Source of the DNA: Candidatus Pelagibacterales bacterium | Lineage (GTDB): Bacteria > Pseudomonadota > Alphaproteobacteria > Pelagibacterales > Pelagibacteraceae | Direction of reading: 5' to 3' | Length of the DNA: 5,353 nt | NCBI GenBank assembly: GCA_016882185.1 | Contig: VHCC01000057.1 | Coordinates: 1-5,353 of the forward strand | Part shown: in pieces, positions 1 to 5,353 of the stretch | Numbering within the stretch: the stretch's first letter is position 1 | Layout: every line of letters starts with the position of its first letter | Made by a program: the position numbers and the translations under genes | The notes under the pieces: generated by a model | Databases searched by the model: none | The model's input: only the letters and a program-made list of their open reading frames with translations | Told to the model about the DNA's origin: nothing

Positions 1-180
1 AAACAAAACAATTTTGCATCATCACAAGCAAATGAAATGATAAAGTACCAAGCCTATATGGTAGCGGGAATGGACAAATTAGTTGAAGCAGCTAACGCTG
101 GTAAAACAATACCACTAAACATTTCAGAGGTTCAATCTAAAATAGATAAATTGGCATTTAAACAAATGAAAATGGCATAA
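1..180 (+). CDS. C-terminal end of an unrecognised phage gene (5' truncated by window)
   Basis: The first reading frame is open from base 1 to a TAA at 178-180, giving the last 59 residues of a protein that begins outside the window. The visible part is mostly helix-compatible and polar: a methionine-rich stretch (NEMIKYQAYMVAGMDKL), an Ala/Asn/Gly-containing turn, then a lysine-rich tail ending in KQMKMA. No domain is recognisable. It ends 4 bases before the next start codon, so it belongs to the same transcription unit as the tail genes that follow. By position, just upstream of a tube-initiator-like and a LysM/hub gene, it could be the end of a tape-measure protein or a small baseplate assembly protein. 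That is an inference from gene order only. The reading frame is well supported; the function is not. Confidence 0.7.
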   Translation, partial: KQNNFASSQANEMIKYQAYMVAGMDKLVEAANAGKTIPLNISEVQSKIDKLAFKQMKMA

Positions 181-184
181 TAAG

Positions 185-1513
185 ATGGCAACAATTTTAG
201 AATTATTTAAAAATAAAAAAAGTGACATTTACAGAAATAGTAAAGTCTATATAGAAAGTAGAGGCATACTAAATCCACCTCGTGGAGCAGCCCTATTGTT
301 GTCAAGCCCAAATTTTATAGCAGACTTAATTGGCTCCCAAGTTTCAGGTGTTGTAAAAGGTTCCGCACTTAGACCTTCAGATACTATATTTAGAAATAAT
401 ACTCCATTTTCTAAACCGATAATTTTAAATCCATTATTAGGAATAAAAACCGCTGTAGAATCCGGCACAAAATATTATGTAAAACCATCACCGGCGCCTG
501 ATTCATCATTTTCAACTTCACTTTTTAAACAGGGTGCATCAAATATACCTAATTTACTTTTAAAAGAGGCTAAAAAAAGATTACCAGATGCTACTAAAAA
601 ATTAAGAAAAGAATTATTTAAAAGAAAATTAGAAAAAGAAGATAAAGAAGATGAAAAATCACCGATTACACCTACGGATAATAAATACGAATATTATAGA
701 CCAGCAAAATTAATTGTAGGAAAAAGTGGAAAATATAAAGAAGAAGAAAGAAATTATACCAAATATATTAGAAAAGAAGGACTATTACAGGACAGAATCG
801 TCGTAGGAGACAAAATATATAATAAAGGCGTTAGTAGATTCGATGAAATAAATACAAATGTTCAAGAAAAAATATTTGAAAAGAAAGATTACAAATATAG
901 TGATTTTATAAAAGATAACCCATCAAATGCAAAACAAAGCGTTATAATTTTTTCTCCATACGGTAAAAATTATTCAATAGTATTACCTGCGACAGTATCT
1001 TCATTATCGGAAGATATAAGTCCAGAATGGGAGAGTTCAAAATTTTTAGGTTCACCTTTTAATGTTTACAAATTAAATGGTGTTGAAAGACTCCTCAGTT
1101 TTGATTTTAAATTGTATTATGACTCTGCAGTTGAAAGGGATGTAATGATAATGAAATTAAATTCAATTAAAGAATTAGCATTTCCAAATGATGAAATTTC
1201 AGCAATTAAATATGCGGGTGAATCAGAATTTACACAATTGGCATTTGCACCAAATTTCGTATACGTCACCATTGGTGGATATATAAATAGATTGTTAGGT
1301 GCAGTTGATAAAGTTACAGTCAACGTTGAGGATACAGTAACTTGGCATAACGATAATAATTCAGAACCACATCCATCTGTAATTAACATATCCTTTAGTA
1401 TGAAAATTATTGAAAATCATACTATAACGACAGGAACAAAAACATCAAGATTTAATTACGATTTTAATGGATTAGGAAATGGTACAATAGGAACTGCAAT
1501 TGATAAGGTTTAG
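185..1513 (+). CDS. Tail-tube/baseplate junction-like structural protein (gp48/gp54-like C-terminal domain)
   Basis: A 442-residue protein, soluble by appearance, with no signal peptide or membrane segment. Three parts can be seen. Residues about 25-80 form an N-terminal block rich in Pro, Gly and small residues, including NPPRGAALL and RPSDTIF. Residues about 126-200 are a highly charged Lys/Glu linker. Residues about 250-412 form a beta-rich domain: an FSPYGKNYSIVLPA strand, a W-containing segment, ERLLSFDFKLYYDSA, a helix with MKLNSIKELAFPN, VYVTIGGYINRLLGAVDKV, and INISFSMKIIEN. This last pattern (a strand, a helix around 'LN-L--L-P', an 'iG' strand and a final 'vsfs-kiI' strand) is what I know from tube-fold proteins that cap or start the tail tube at the baseplate, such as T4 gp48/gp54 and relatives, which are 320-364 residues in T4. 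The extra length here is mainly the N-terminal block and linker. The assignment rests on remembered pattern resemblance and on the LysM and hub genes next door. The ATG at 185 follows the previous stop by 4 bases; there is no Shine-Dalgarno sequence. Confidence 0.6.
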   Translation: MATILELFKNKKSDIYRNSKVYIESRGILNPPRGAALLLSSPNFIADLIGSQVSGVVKGSALRPSDTIFRNNTPFSKPIILNPLLGIKTAVESGTKYYVKPSPAPDSSFSTSLFKQGASNIPNLLLKEAKKRLPDATKKLRKELFKRKLEKEDKEDEKSPITPTDNKYEYYRPAKLIVGKSGKYKEEERNYTKYIRKEGLLQDRIVVGDKIYNKGVSRFDEINTNVQEKIFEKKDYKYSDFIKDNPSNAKQSVIIFSPYGKNYSIVLPATVSSLSEDISPEWESSKFLGSPFNVYKLNGVERLLSFDFKLYYDSAVERDVMIMKLNSIKELAFPNDEISAIKYAGESEFTQLAFAPNFVYVTIGGYINRLLGAVDKVTVNVEDTVTWHNDNNSEPHPSVINISFSMKIIENHTITTGTKTSRFNYDFNGLGNGTIGTAIDKV

Positions 1514-1532
1514 AACCTAAAAATTAAATAAA

Positions 1533-1835
1533 ATGGCAAGTAACAGATACATATACAACACAATTCTTAAAAAAAGAGATGAAAAAAGATATTTGTCAAC
1601 AACAATTTATCCTAAAATTAAGCCAAATAATAATGATATTTATATTATAGTTGATAACACAGATAGACTAGATTTACTAGCCAACAAATATTATAATAAT
1701 TCTGAATTTTTTTGGATTATAGCTGTAGCAAATAATATAAATAATGGTGATATGTATTTGAAAGAGGGTACACAAATAAGAATACCATCTGATATCGTCA
1801 CAATATTAAGAGATTTTGAAAAAATTAATAAATAA
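1533..1835 (+). CDS. Small LysM-like baseplate/tail protein (gp53/gpX-like)
   Basis: A 100-residue protein. Residues 1-30 form a basic N-terminal arm (ILKKRDEKRYLSTTIYPKI). Residues about 36-86 read as a LysM-like fold: IYIIVDNTDRLDLLANKYY, then NNSEFFWIIAVANNIN, then YLKEGTQIRIP. The features used are 'D-L-d-LA-kYY', an aromatic 'FFWiIa-aN' helix, and a closing 'l-eGt-IrIP' strand. Such one-domain LysM proteins are common in contractile tails: P2 gpX is one, and T4 gp53 carries a similar segment (RPEELANAIYGNPQLYWVLL). They usually bridge tail tube, hub and wedge instead of binding peptidoglycan. A separate cell-wall-binding role is unlikely because there is no export signal or lytic domain. 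It sits 19 bases after the tube-like gene and 5 bases before the hub gene, in line with a baseplate role. The leader is AAATAAA with no Shine-Dalgarno sequence. Confidence 0.72.
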   Translation: MASNRYIYNTILKKRDEKRYLSTTIYPKIKPNNNDIYIIVDNTDRLDLLANKYYNNSEFFWIIAVANNINNGDMYLKEGTQIRIPSDIVTILRDFEKINK

Positions 1836-1840
1836 GTTAT

Positions 1841-4048
1841 ATGGGATTTCCATTTATCAAGCCATTTGAGGATTATATAAAAGAAAAATTAAATAAAAGG
1901 TCTGCTAAAGGATTTGAAAGTTATGGGACTAATAAACCGTTTGTAATATTATCATCTCCTTTTATTGTTACACAAGAAAATATAAAAGATGATATTACAA
2001 AAATAAAACAAATATTAAATGGTGCAAAAGGAATAAAAACATATAATGGTTGCAAAATTAAAAATGAATTAAATCCTGAAAATTTATATCCTACAGGGTC
2101 ATCTTATATTGGTTATGATTTCGATGGTAAAAAAATAGAAGTGGTCGGTGAGGAAAACAGAAGATTACCACCACCTATAATAGAATCAGTTGAGGTAGAT
2201 ACAGATGGTGATAATAATACATTAAAAAGTGCAAAATTAAAAATAAAAATTTTTACTTTAAAACAATTGGAAATGTTTGAATTGTTTTTTTTGAGACCAG
2301 GTGCATACTCTTTAGTGGAATTTGGTAGTCAAAGTCTTAAAAATGAGCCAGAAGGACTTACTGCAATAATATCAAATAATAATTTTGAAAATTTTATAGC
2401 CGAATTTAAAAAAAACTTTTCAAGAGATAACCAATATAAAGGATTATACCAAAAGAAAATAAAAAAAACAAAAGGATATTATGATTACATAGCAGGAACG
2501 GTTACTGAATTTTCTTATACAATCGCCGAAAATTTAACATACAATGTAGATTTAACAATATCAAGTGCAAATACTATGTTATATTTTTTACCACCGGCAC
2601 CTAAAAAGCAAAGCTCAAAAACCAAAACGCAAAATAAAGAAAATAAAACATTCTCAAATTGGATTAATAAAATACAAGCCGAATTGAATATTAACATACC
2701 AGATGGATTAAAAATTGAAAAAAATTACAAAAAAGAATTTTTTAACTGGGATGTAAAACCCACAAAGCAAGAGGAGACAAAAGTATCAATTGAACCATAC
2801 CTTTCGATGAGATATATTTTAGAATTACTAAATGGAATCGGTGTTTTTCCTGAAACAGAAAAAATGGTAAAAATAGATACTTTTAAAGATGATAAAGGGA
2901 ATAGTTGTATACCATGCGAAACAAGTGGTTCTTTAATTTCATATTCCTCAGATTTAATAATTCCTGGCGATATACCTCAAATTACAATGACAACAAAAAA
3001 GGATGAAATAATTTTTAAAAGAGAAAATAATAATATAGTTACAAAACCATATCCAATAAATGAATATGAATTTAAGATACAAAGTAATAAAAAAAATGGA
3101 GAAGAAAAAAAGGGAACATATGGTAATATATTAAATTTATTTATAAATTATAATACATTTTCACTAATTTGGAATAAGTCCTCCTCAAAAATTGAAATAT
3201 TAAATCAATTATTATCATTAGTAAATGAAAATATGTTTGGTCTTACTAAATTAAGATTAGGTAATGAGCAAGAGAATGACCCTACCGTAACAATTAACGA
3301 TTTATGTATTACTCAGGAAATACCACAACCACTAGATTTGTACAGATTTAAAATCGGGCCATCTGGCTCAATTGTGAAAGGATTTGAATTTACTTTTAAT
3401 TTAGATGATTTACAAATGGGGCAGGCTTTTTTTGCAAATATATCAAACGCAAATAAAATAAATGAAGGTAAACCTGAAGAAAAAATTACATTAGATGAAT
3501 GTAGTAATAAATATAGCTTTACAAATACAGGCTATGCTCAATTTGATAGTAGTATATTTGCAAACGCAGATGGTTTTGTTTCATTAGATAAAGCTAATTA
3601 TGAAATACGATTGCAAGAAAAAAAGGAAACCGATGAAAGAGCAAAGGAATTAAGTATTAATTTAGTCCCAAGTCCAGAAAATGTAGAAAAGGAGGCGGCA
3701 ACAAAAGAAGATAAAGATGTAACAGAATCTTTAAATAGTAAAAGTGTAAAATTTAAATTAGGCAAAGAAACCGTAACACTTATTTACAAAGATAAACCAT
3801 TTTTAACAGGAGGTTTAAATATTAAAACTAATCAAAAAAAGAAAACATCTGCTTTAACTTTTTTAGAAATTACAATGATTATTTCGGGTACTTCAGGTAT
3901 AAGTTGTGGTGAAATTTTTAGAATGGATGGTGTACCTGAGGTATATAACAAAAATGGATTTTTTCAAATAACAAATGTAAAACATTCATTAGATAAAGAA
4001 GGTTGGAAAACATTATTGGAAGCTGGATATAGAATAAATAATGAATAA
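1841..4048 (+). CDS. Large baseplate hub-like tail protein
   Basis: A 735-residue protein, cytosolic/virion type, with no membrane segment. An N-terminal region (about 30-165) contains FVILSSPFIV and, after a Pro run (RRLPPPIIESVEV), a strand-rich segment ending ELFFLRPGAYSLVEFG at 147-162; a 'fl-PG--v-vE-G' signature is one I associate with hub-type tail proteins. Residues 217-247 (YIAGTVTEFSYTIAENLTYN onward) continue the beta structure. A Lys/Gln/Ser linker lies at 253-269. The middle has YLSMRYILELLNGIG, one CxxC pair (C356/C359), and FKIGPSGSIVKGFEFTFNL at 503-521 followed by an Ala/Asn segment. A second charged linker (about 590-630) precedes the C-terminal domain (about 655-732): LEITMIISGTSGISCGEIFR, GVPEVYNKNGFFQITNVKHS, then GWKTLLEAGYR. 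This 'G--i--G--f---g-p--Y-----f-i--v-H-i---gW-T-leag-r' ending is typical of gp27/gp44/gpD-like hub proteins. Placement after a LysM gene matches the usual hub position. No lysozyme or spike domain is visible. The stop overlaps the next start by one base. Confidence 0.65.
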   Translation: MGFPFIKPFEDYIKEKLNKRSAKGFESYGTNKPFVILSSPFIVTQENIKDDITKIKQILNGAKGIKTYNGCKIKNELNPENLYPTGSSYIGYDFDGKKIEVVGEENRRLPPPIIESVEVDTDGDNNTLKSAKLKIKIFTLKQLEMFELFFLRPGAYSLVEFGSQSLKNEPEGLTAIISNNNFENFIAEFKKNFSRDNQYKGLYQKKIKKTKGYYDYIAGTVTEFSYTIAENLTYNVDLTISSANTMLYFLPPAPKKQSSKTKTQNKENKTFSNWINKIQAELNINIPDGLKIEKNYKKEFFNWDVKPTKQEETKVSIEPYLSMRYILELLNGIGVFPETEKMVKIDTFKDDKGNSCIPCETSGSLISYSSDLIIPGDIPQITMTTKKDEIIFKRENNNIVTKPYPINEYEFKIQSNKKNGEEKKGTYGNILNLFINYNTFSLIWNKSSSKIEILNQLLSLVNENMFGLTKLRLGNEQENDPTVTINDLCITQEIPQPLDLYRFKIGPSGSIVKGFEFTFNLDDLQMGQAFFANISNANKINEGKPEEKITLDECSNKYSFTNTGYAQFDSSIFANADGFVSLDKANYEIRLQEKKETDERAKELSINLVPSPENVEKEAATKEDKDVTESLNSKSVKFKLGKETVTLIYKDKPFLTGGLNIKTNQKKKTSALTFLEITMIISGTSGISCGEIFRMDGVPEVYNKNGFFQITNVKHSLDKEGWKTLLEAGYRINNE

Positions 4049-4413
4049 TGTATAAATACGAAAAAAATATATTTGACTTAAATACTCCAAATACAATAAT
4101 TCCTGTACCGAAAGAGGCAGATTATAAGTTTGGTTTTATTGAGAGATATTTTGTTAAAAAAGCTAACGATAAAAATGGTTTTATTTTTGAAGTAAACGAA
4201 ACTGATTATGAAAAATATTTAGAAAATCCATATTGGGTTGGGGATAAAATTATATGGAGAATTACAGGTCCTCAAAATCCTATTTATAAAAATAATGGGA
4301 CTTTGGATGATAAAGGTGTAATATTTTCAAACAAATCTGCATTAAGTATCGCATCAAAAAAATTACAAAATATATCTTTATATTTGCCAAACATATTACA
4401 ATTTTATAAATAA
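4048..4413 (+). CDS. Uncharacterised phage protein coupled to the hub gene
   Basis: A 121-residue protein that I do not recognise as a named family. It has no signal peptide or membrane helix. Residues 26-42 (YKFGFIERYFVKKANDK) and 64-74 (VGDKIIWRITG) look like ordered, strand-forming cores with many aromatics. Then come a Gly/Asp turn (NGTLDDKGVIF) and a C-terminal helix (NKSALSIASKKL), ending with LYLPNILQFYK. The composition (Tyr, Phe, Ile, Lys, Asn) matches the structural genes around it. The ATG at 4048-4050 shares its A with the hub stop TAA at 4046-4048, which suggests translational coupling and hence production alongside the hub protein. From that I infer a virion or baseplate-assembly role, for example a hub-binding or wedge-connecting protein, but nothing in the sequence proves it. 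It is the last gene of the tightly packed block: 39 non-coding bases follow. Confidence 0.75.
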   Translation: MYKYEKNIFDLNTPNTIIPVPKEADYKFGFIERYFVKKANDKNGFIFEVNETDYEKYLENPYWVGDKIIWRITGPQNPIYKNNGTLDDKGVIFSNKSALSIASKKLQNISLYLPNILQFYK

Positions 4414-4445
4414 TTTGGTAAAATAAAAATAAAATCGTATATTTA
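4414..4445 (+). promoter_or_regulatory. Candidate Bacteroidota-type promoter ahead of the oxygenase gene
   Basis: In the 39-base gap between the 121-residue gene and the oxygenase gene, TTTG at 4414-4417 is followed after 20 bases by TATATTTA at 4438-4445. That is one mismatch from the TAnnTTTG -7 box of Bacteroidota, with roughly the usual spacing to the -33 TTTG. Transcription would begin near 4450-4453, making the message almost leaderless for the ATG at 4453 and giving a short leader for the ATG at 4465. Perfect TAnnTTTG octamers also occur inside coding sequence here (for example at 4068-4075), so the box alone means little. The call rests on the pair of boxes, the spacing and the intergenic position. 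Confidence 0.33.
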
Positions 4446-4452
4446 ATTATAA

Positions 4453-5241
4453 ATGGTTATTAATATGAACAAATACAGACACTTATCCGAAGAAGAATTA
4501 CAACAAATGTCTTTTGATTGGAGATTCAGAGGATTTACACAAATTGAATTACTTACCGAATTGGAAGTTGATGAAATTAACGAAGAATTAAATAAATTAC
4601 GTTTAGAAAGAAATTCAGCTGAACCTGAAAAATGGCAGGAATACGAACCATTTATGTACCCCCACAAACTTTCTGACAAATTAGCAAAATTATTTTCACA
4701 TCCAAAAATTATTGAGGCATGTGAATTTTTAATGGATGGTGAAGTTGTTGGAATGCAGACATGGGCATACTTTAAGCCAAAGGGTGAATTAGGTAGAGAC
4801 CAACATCAAAATGGATTTTATACAGGTTGTGGGCATAACGAAATAATTAATATAGCATTGGCCTTAGATAATCATGATCCAGAAAATGGTTCGGTATGGA
4901 ACTATGAAGGCTCTCACAGATTACCAGTATTACCTATGGAAGATAATGAAGAAAGAAAAGCAACAAATACATCCAATTGGAGAAGTGAGAGAGGAATTAG
5001 TTGTGTAATGCCAGAAGGACATGATTTTCGTAAGGTAAACGGTTATTTGAAAAAAGGGCAAGTTGCATTATTACACTCACACGTTGTTCACGGTTCTGAC
5101 CCTAATAAAGATACAACGAGAATGAGAAGAAACTTTTTAGCTGGATATCTGAAAAAAGGTGCGTATTTTAGGGCCGGAAACCAAATGAAAAGGGAACCAA
5201 TTGATATTTACGAATTAAGACAAAAACATTGGGGAGAATAA
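4453..5241 (+). CDS. Phytanoyl-CoA dioxygenase (PhyH)-type Fe(II)/2-oxoglutarate oxygenase with HxN in place of HxD
   Basis: A 262-residue protein, close to the usual PhyH-family length and complete. The family normally uses Fe(II), O2 and 2-oxoglutarate to hydroxylate a small-molecule or other substrate in the cytosol. Visible landmarks: an N-terminal helical part with FDWRFRGFTQIELLTELEVD (entry to the fold); FSHPKIIEACEFLMDGEVVG; TWAYFKPKGELGRDQHQNGF, the metal-site region with H118-Q119-N120; INIALALDNHDPENGSVW followed by YEGSHRLPVLP, a family hallmark resembling 'p-nG-l---pGSHr'; and LLHSHVVHGSDPNK, whose H213 is the expected distal iron ligand, followed by R223/R225, candidates for 2-oxoglutarate binding. 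The odd point is N120, where the family has Asp or Glu. H128-N129-E130 nearby is a possible but less likely substitute pair. Substrate is unknown. It is separated by 39 bases from the tail genes and may have its own promoter. The ATG at 4453 gives the longest form; the ATG at 4465 (MNKYRHLS) is an equally plausible start. Confidence 0.88.
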   Translation: MVINMNKYRHLSEEELQQMSFDWRFRGFTQIELLTELEVDEINEELNKLRLERNSAEPEKWQEYEPFMYPHKLSDKLAKLFSHPKIIEACEFLMDGEVVGMQTWAYFKPKGELGRDQHQNGFYTGCGHNEIINIALALDNHDPENGSVWNYEGSHRLPVLPMEDNEERKATNTSNWRSERGISCVMPEGHDFRKVNGYLKKGQVALLHSHVVHGSDPNKDTTRMRRNFLAGYLKKGAYFRAGNQMKREPIDIYELRQKHWGE

Positions 5242-5243
5242 TT

Positions 5244-5274
5244 TTTGTAATCCCAAATATTTTTAGTATATTAG
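5244..5274 (+). promoter_or_regulatory. Candidate Bacteroidota-type promoter ahead of the last partial gene
   Basis: In the 39 bases after the oxygenase stop, TTTG at 5244-5247 is followed after exactly 19 bases by TATATTAG at 5267-5274. The latter is one mismatch from TAnnTTTG, and the spacing is typical of the Bacteroidota -33/-7 arrangement. The predicted start of transcription falls at about 5280, right at the ATG at 5281. No intrinsic terminator for the oxygenase gene is seen before it. Because the sequence is AT-rich, a chance match remains possible; the same architecture in the previous gap raises confidence slightly. Confidence 0.33.
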
Positions 5275-5333
5275 TAGGGTATGATGAATCTGATTGAAGA
5301 TAAATCTACCCTACTTTCTTTTATAAAGGGTAG
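5273..5333. repeat. Nested, mutually exclusive inverted repeats
   Basis: AGTAGGGTA at 5273-5281 is perfectly complementary to TACCCTACT at 5307-5315 (9 bp, 25-base loop). The same central segment, CTACCCT at 5306-5312, is also perfectly complementary to AGGGTAG at 5327-5333 (7 bp, 14-base loop). The two stems cannot form together in one RNA. The first would occupy the A of the ATG at 5281. The second is followed by an A-rich, not T-rich, tract, so it does not look like an intrinsic terminator on the + strand, and the flank is not T-rich enough on the - strand either. The repeats are certain as sequence; any regulatory role is inferred. Confidence 0.5.
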
Positions 5334-5353
5334 TAAAAAAATAAAGTTATTAG
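5281..5353 (+). CDS. N-terminal start of an unrecognised gene (3' truncated by window)
   Basis: From the ATG at 5281 the frame is open to the end of the window: 24 codons, reading MMNLIEDKSTLLSFIKGSKK and then a short hydrophobic start (IKLL). The other two forward frames close within the first few codons (TGA at 5282-5284 and 5295-5297). A second ATG at 5284 is the alternative start, with AGGG at 5276-5279 four bases upstream of it, the nearest thing to a Shine-Dalgarno sequence in the window. Codon composition is AT-rich like the rest. It begins 39 bases after the oxygenase stop, behind a candidate promoter and within an inverted-repeat structure. Too little is present to name a family; a charged helix followed by a hydrophobic strand would suit the start of many soluble enzymes. 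Confidence 0.5.
   Translation, partial: MMNLIEDKSTLLSFIKGSKKIKLL

Noticed and set aside
247..468. Antisense open frame of 73 codons
   Set aside because: Shadow of the + strand structural gene; no leader, no neighbouring - strand genes.
1117..1389. Antisense open frame of 90 codons opposite the tube-like gene
   Set aside because: It lies entirely within a well-supported gene on the other strand, with Ser/Thr/Leu-rich low-quality composition and no coding context.
1533..1835. Reading the LysM-like protein as a cell-wall-binding endolysin component
   Set aside because: There is no catalytic domain and no export signal, and it sits between a tube-like and a hub-like gene, where one-domain LysM proteins serve in tail assembly.
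4051..4058. Exact TATAAATA, the T4-type late promoter core, just after the start of the 121-residue gene
   Set aside because: It lies inside coding sequence, and the same octamer appears elsewhere in coding sequence (near 1279 and near 4405), as expected by chance in DNA this AT-rich. A transcript from here would lack the start codon.
4068..4075. Perfect TATATTTG (-7 box of Bacteroidota type) inside the 121-residue gene
   Set aside because: It is intragenic, and similar octamers occur inside the hub gene too (around 3233, 3332 and 3551), so it is background.
4443..4679. Antisense open frame of 78 codons opposite the start of the oxygenase gene
   Set aside because: Ser/Asn/Cys-rich translation typical of an antisense shadow; the + strand protein has clear family motifs.
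5306..5333. Intrinsic terminator at the right edge
   Set aside because: The stem is only 6-7 bp and is followed by a run of A, not T, on the + strand; on the - strand the downstream flank is not a clear T-run either.

Overview
The window is an AT-rich stretch with every gene on the + strand, packed almost end to end. It looks like part of the tail/baseplate module of a contractile-tailed (myovirus-type, distantly T4/P2/Mu-like) bacteriophage, followed by an auxiliary-type enzyme gene. No plasmid, insertion sequence, CRISPR, tRNA or rRNA signal was seen. The host cannot be proven from 5 kb. None of the starts has a convincing Shine-Dalgarno sequence; they sit behind A/T-only leaders. The two non-coding gaps near the right end each contain a pair of boxes resembling the Bacteroidota promoter (TTTG, about 19-20 bases, TAnnTTTG). 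Together these make a Bacteroidota host, and an uncultured environmental phage, a reasonable but unproven guess.

Layout from left to right: (1) the last 59 codons of an unrecognised gene, possibly the tape-measure or another tail/baseplate gene by position; (2) a 442-residue protein whose C-terminal part resembles baseplate-proximal tail-tube proteins of the gp48/gp54 kind; (3) a 100-residue LysM-like baseplate/tail protein (gp53/gpX-like); (4) a 735-residue baseplate-hub-like protein; (5) a 121-residue conserved-looking protein of unknown function whose start codon overlaps the hub stop codon by one base. Gaps between these five genes are 4, 19, 5 and -1 bases, so they are very probably one late transcription unit. 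The order tube/initiator-like, small LysM, large hub, small protein parallels the order of baseplate genes in other contractile tails, and the products would be expected to meet in the centre of the baseplate.

After a 39-base gap with a candidate promoter comes (6) a 262-residue phytanoyl-CoA dioxygenase (PhyH)-type Fe(II)/2-oxoglutarate oxygenase. At the usual HxD iron-binding position it reads His-Gln-Asn, which is the most interesting single observation in the window. A second 39-base gap, again with a candidate promoter, leads to (7) the first 24 codons of an unrecognised gene that runs off the window. Its start is covered by two mutually exclusive inverted repeats.

No clearly new multi-gene system is visible. 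The points worth following are the altered metal site of the phage oxygenase, the unknown 121-residue protein tied to the hub gene, and the alternative hairpins at the right edge.
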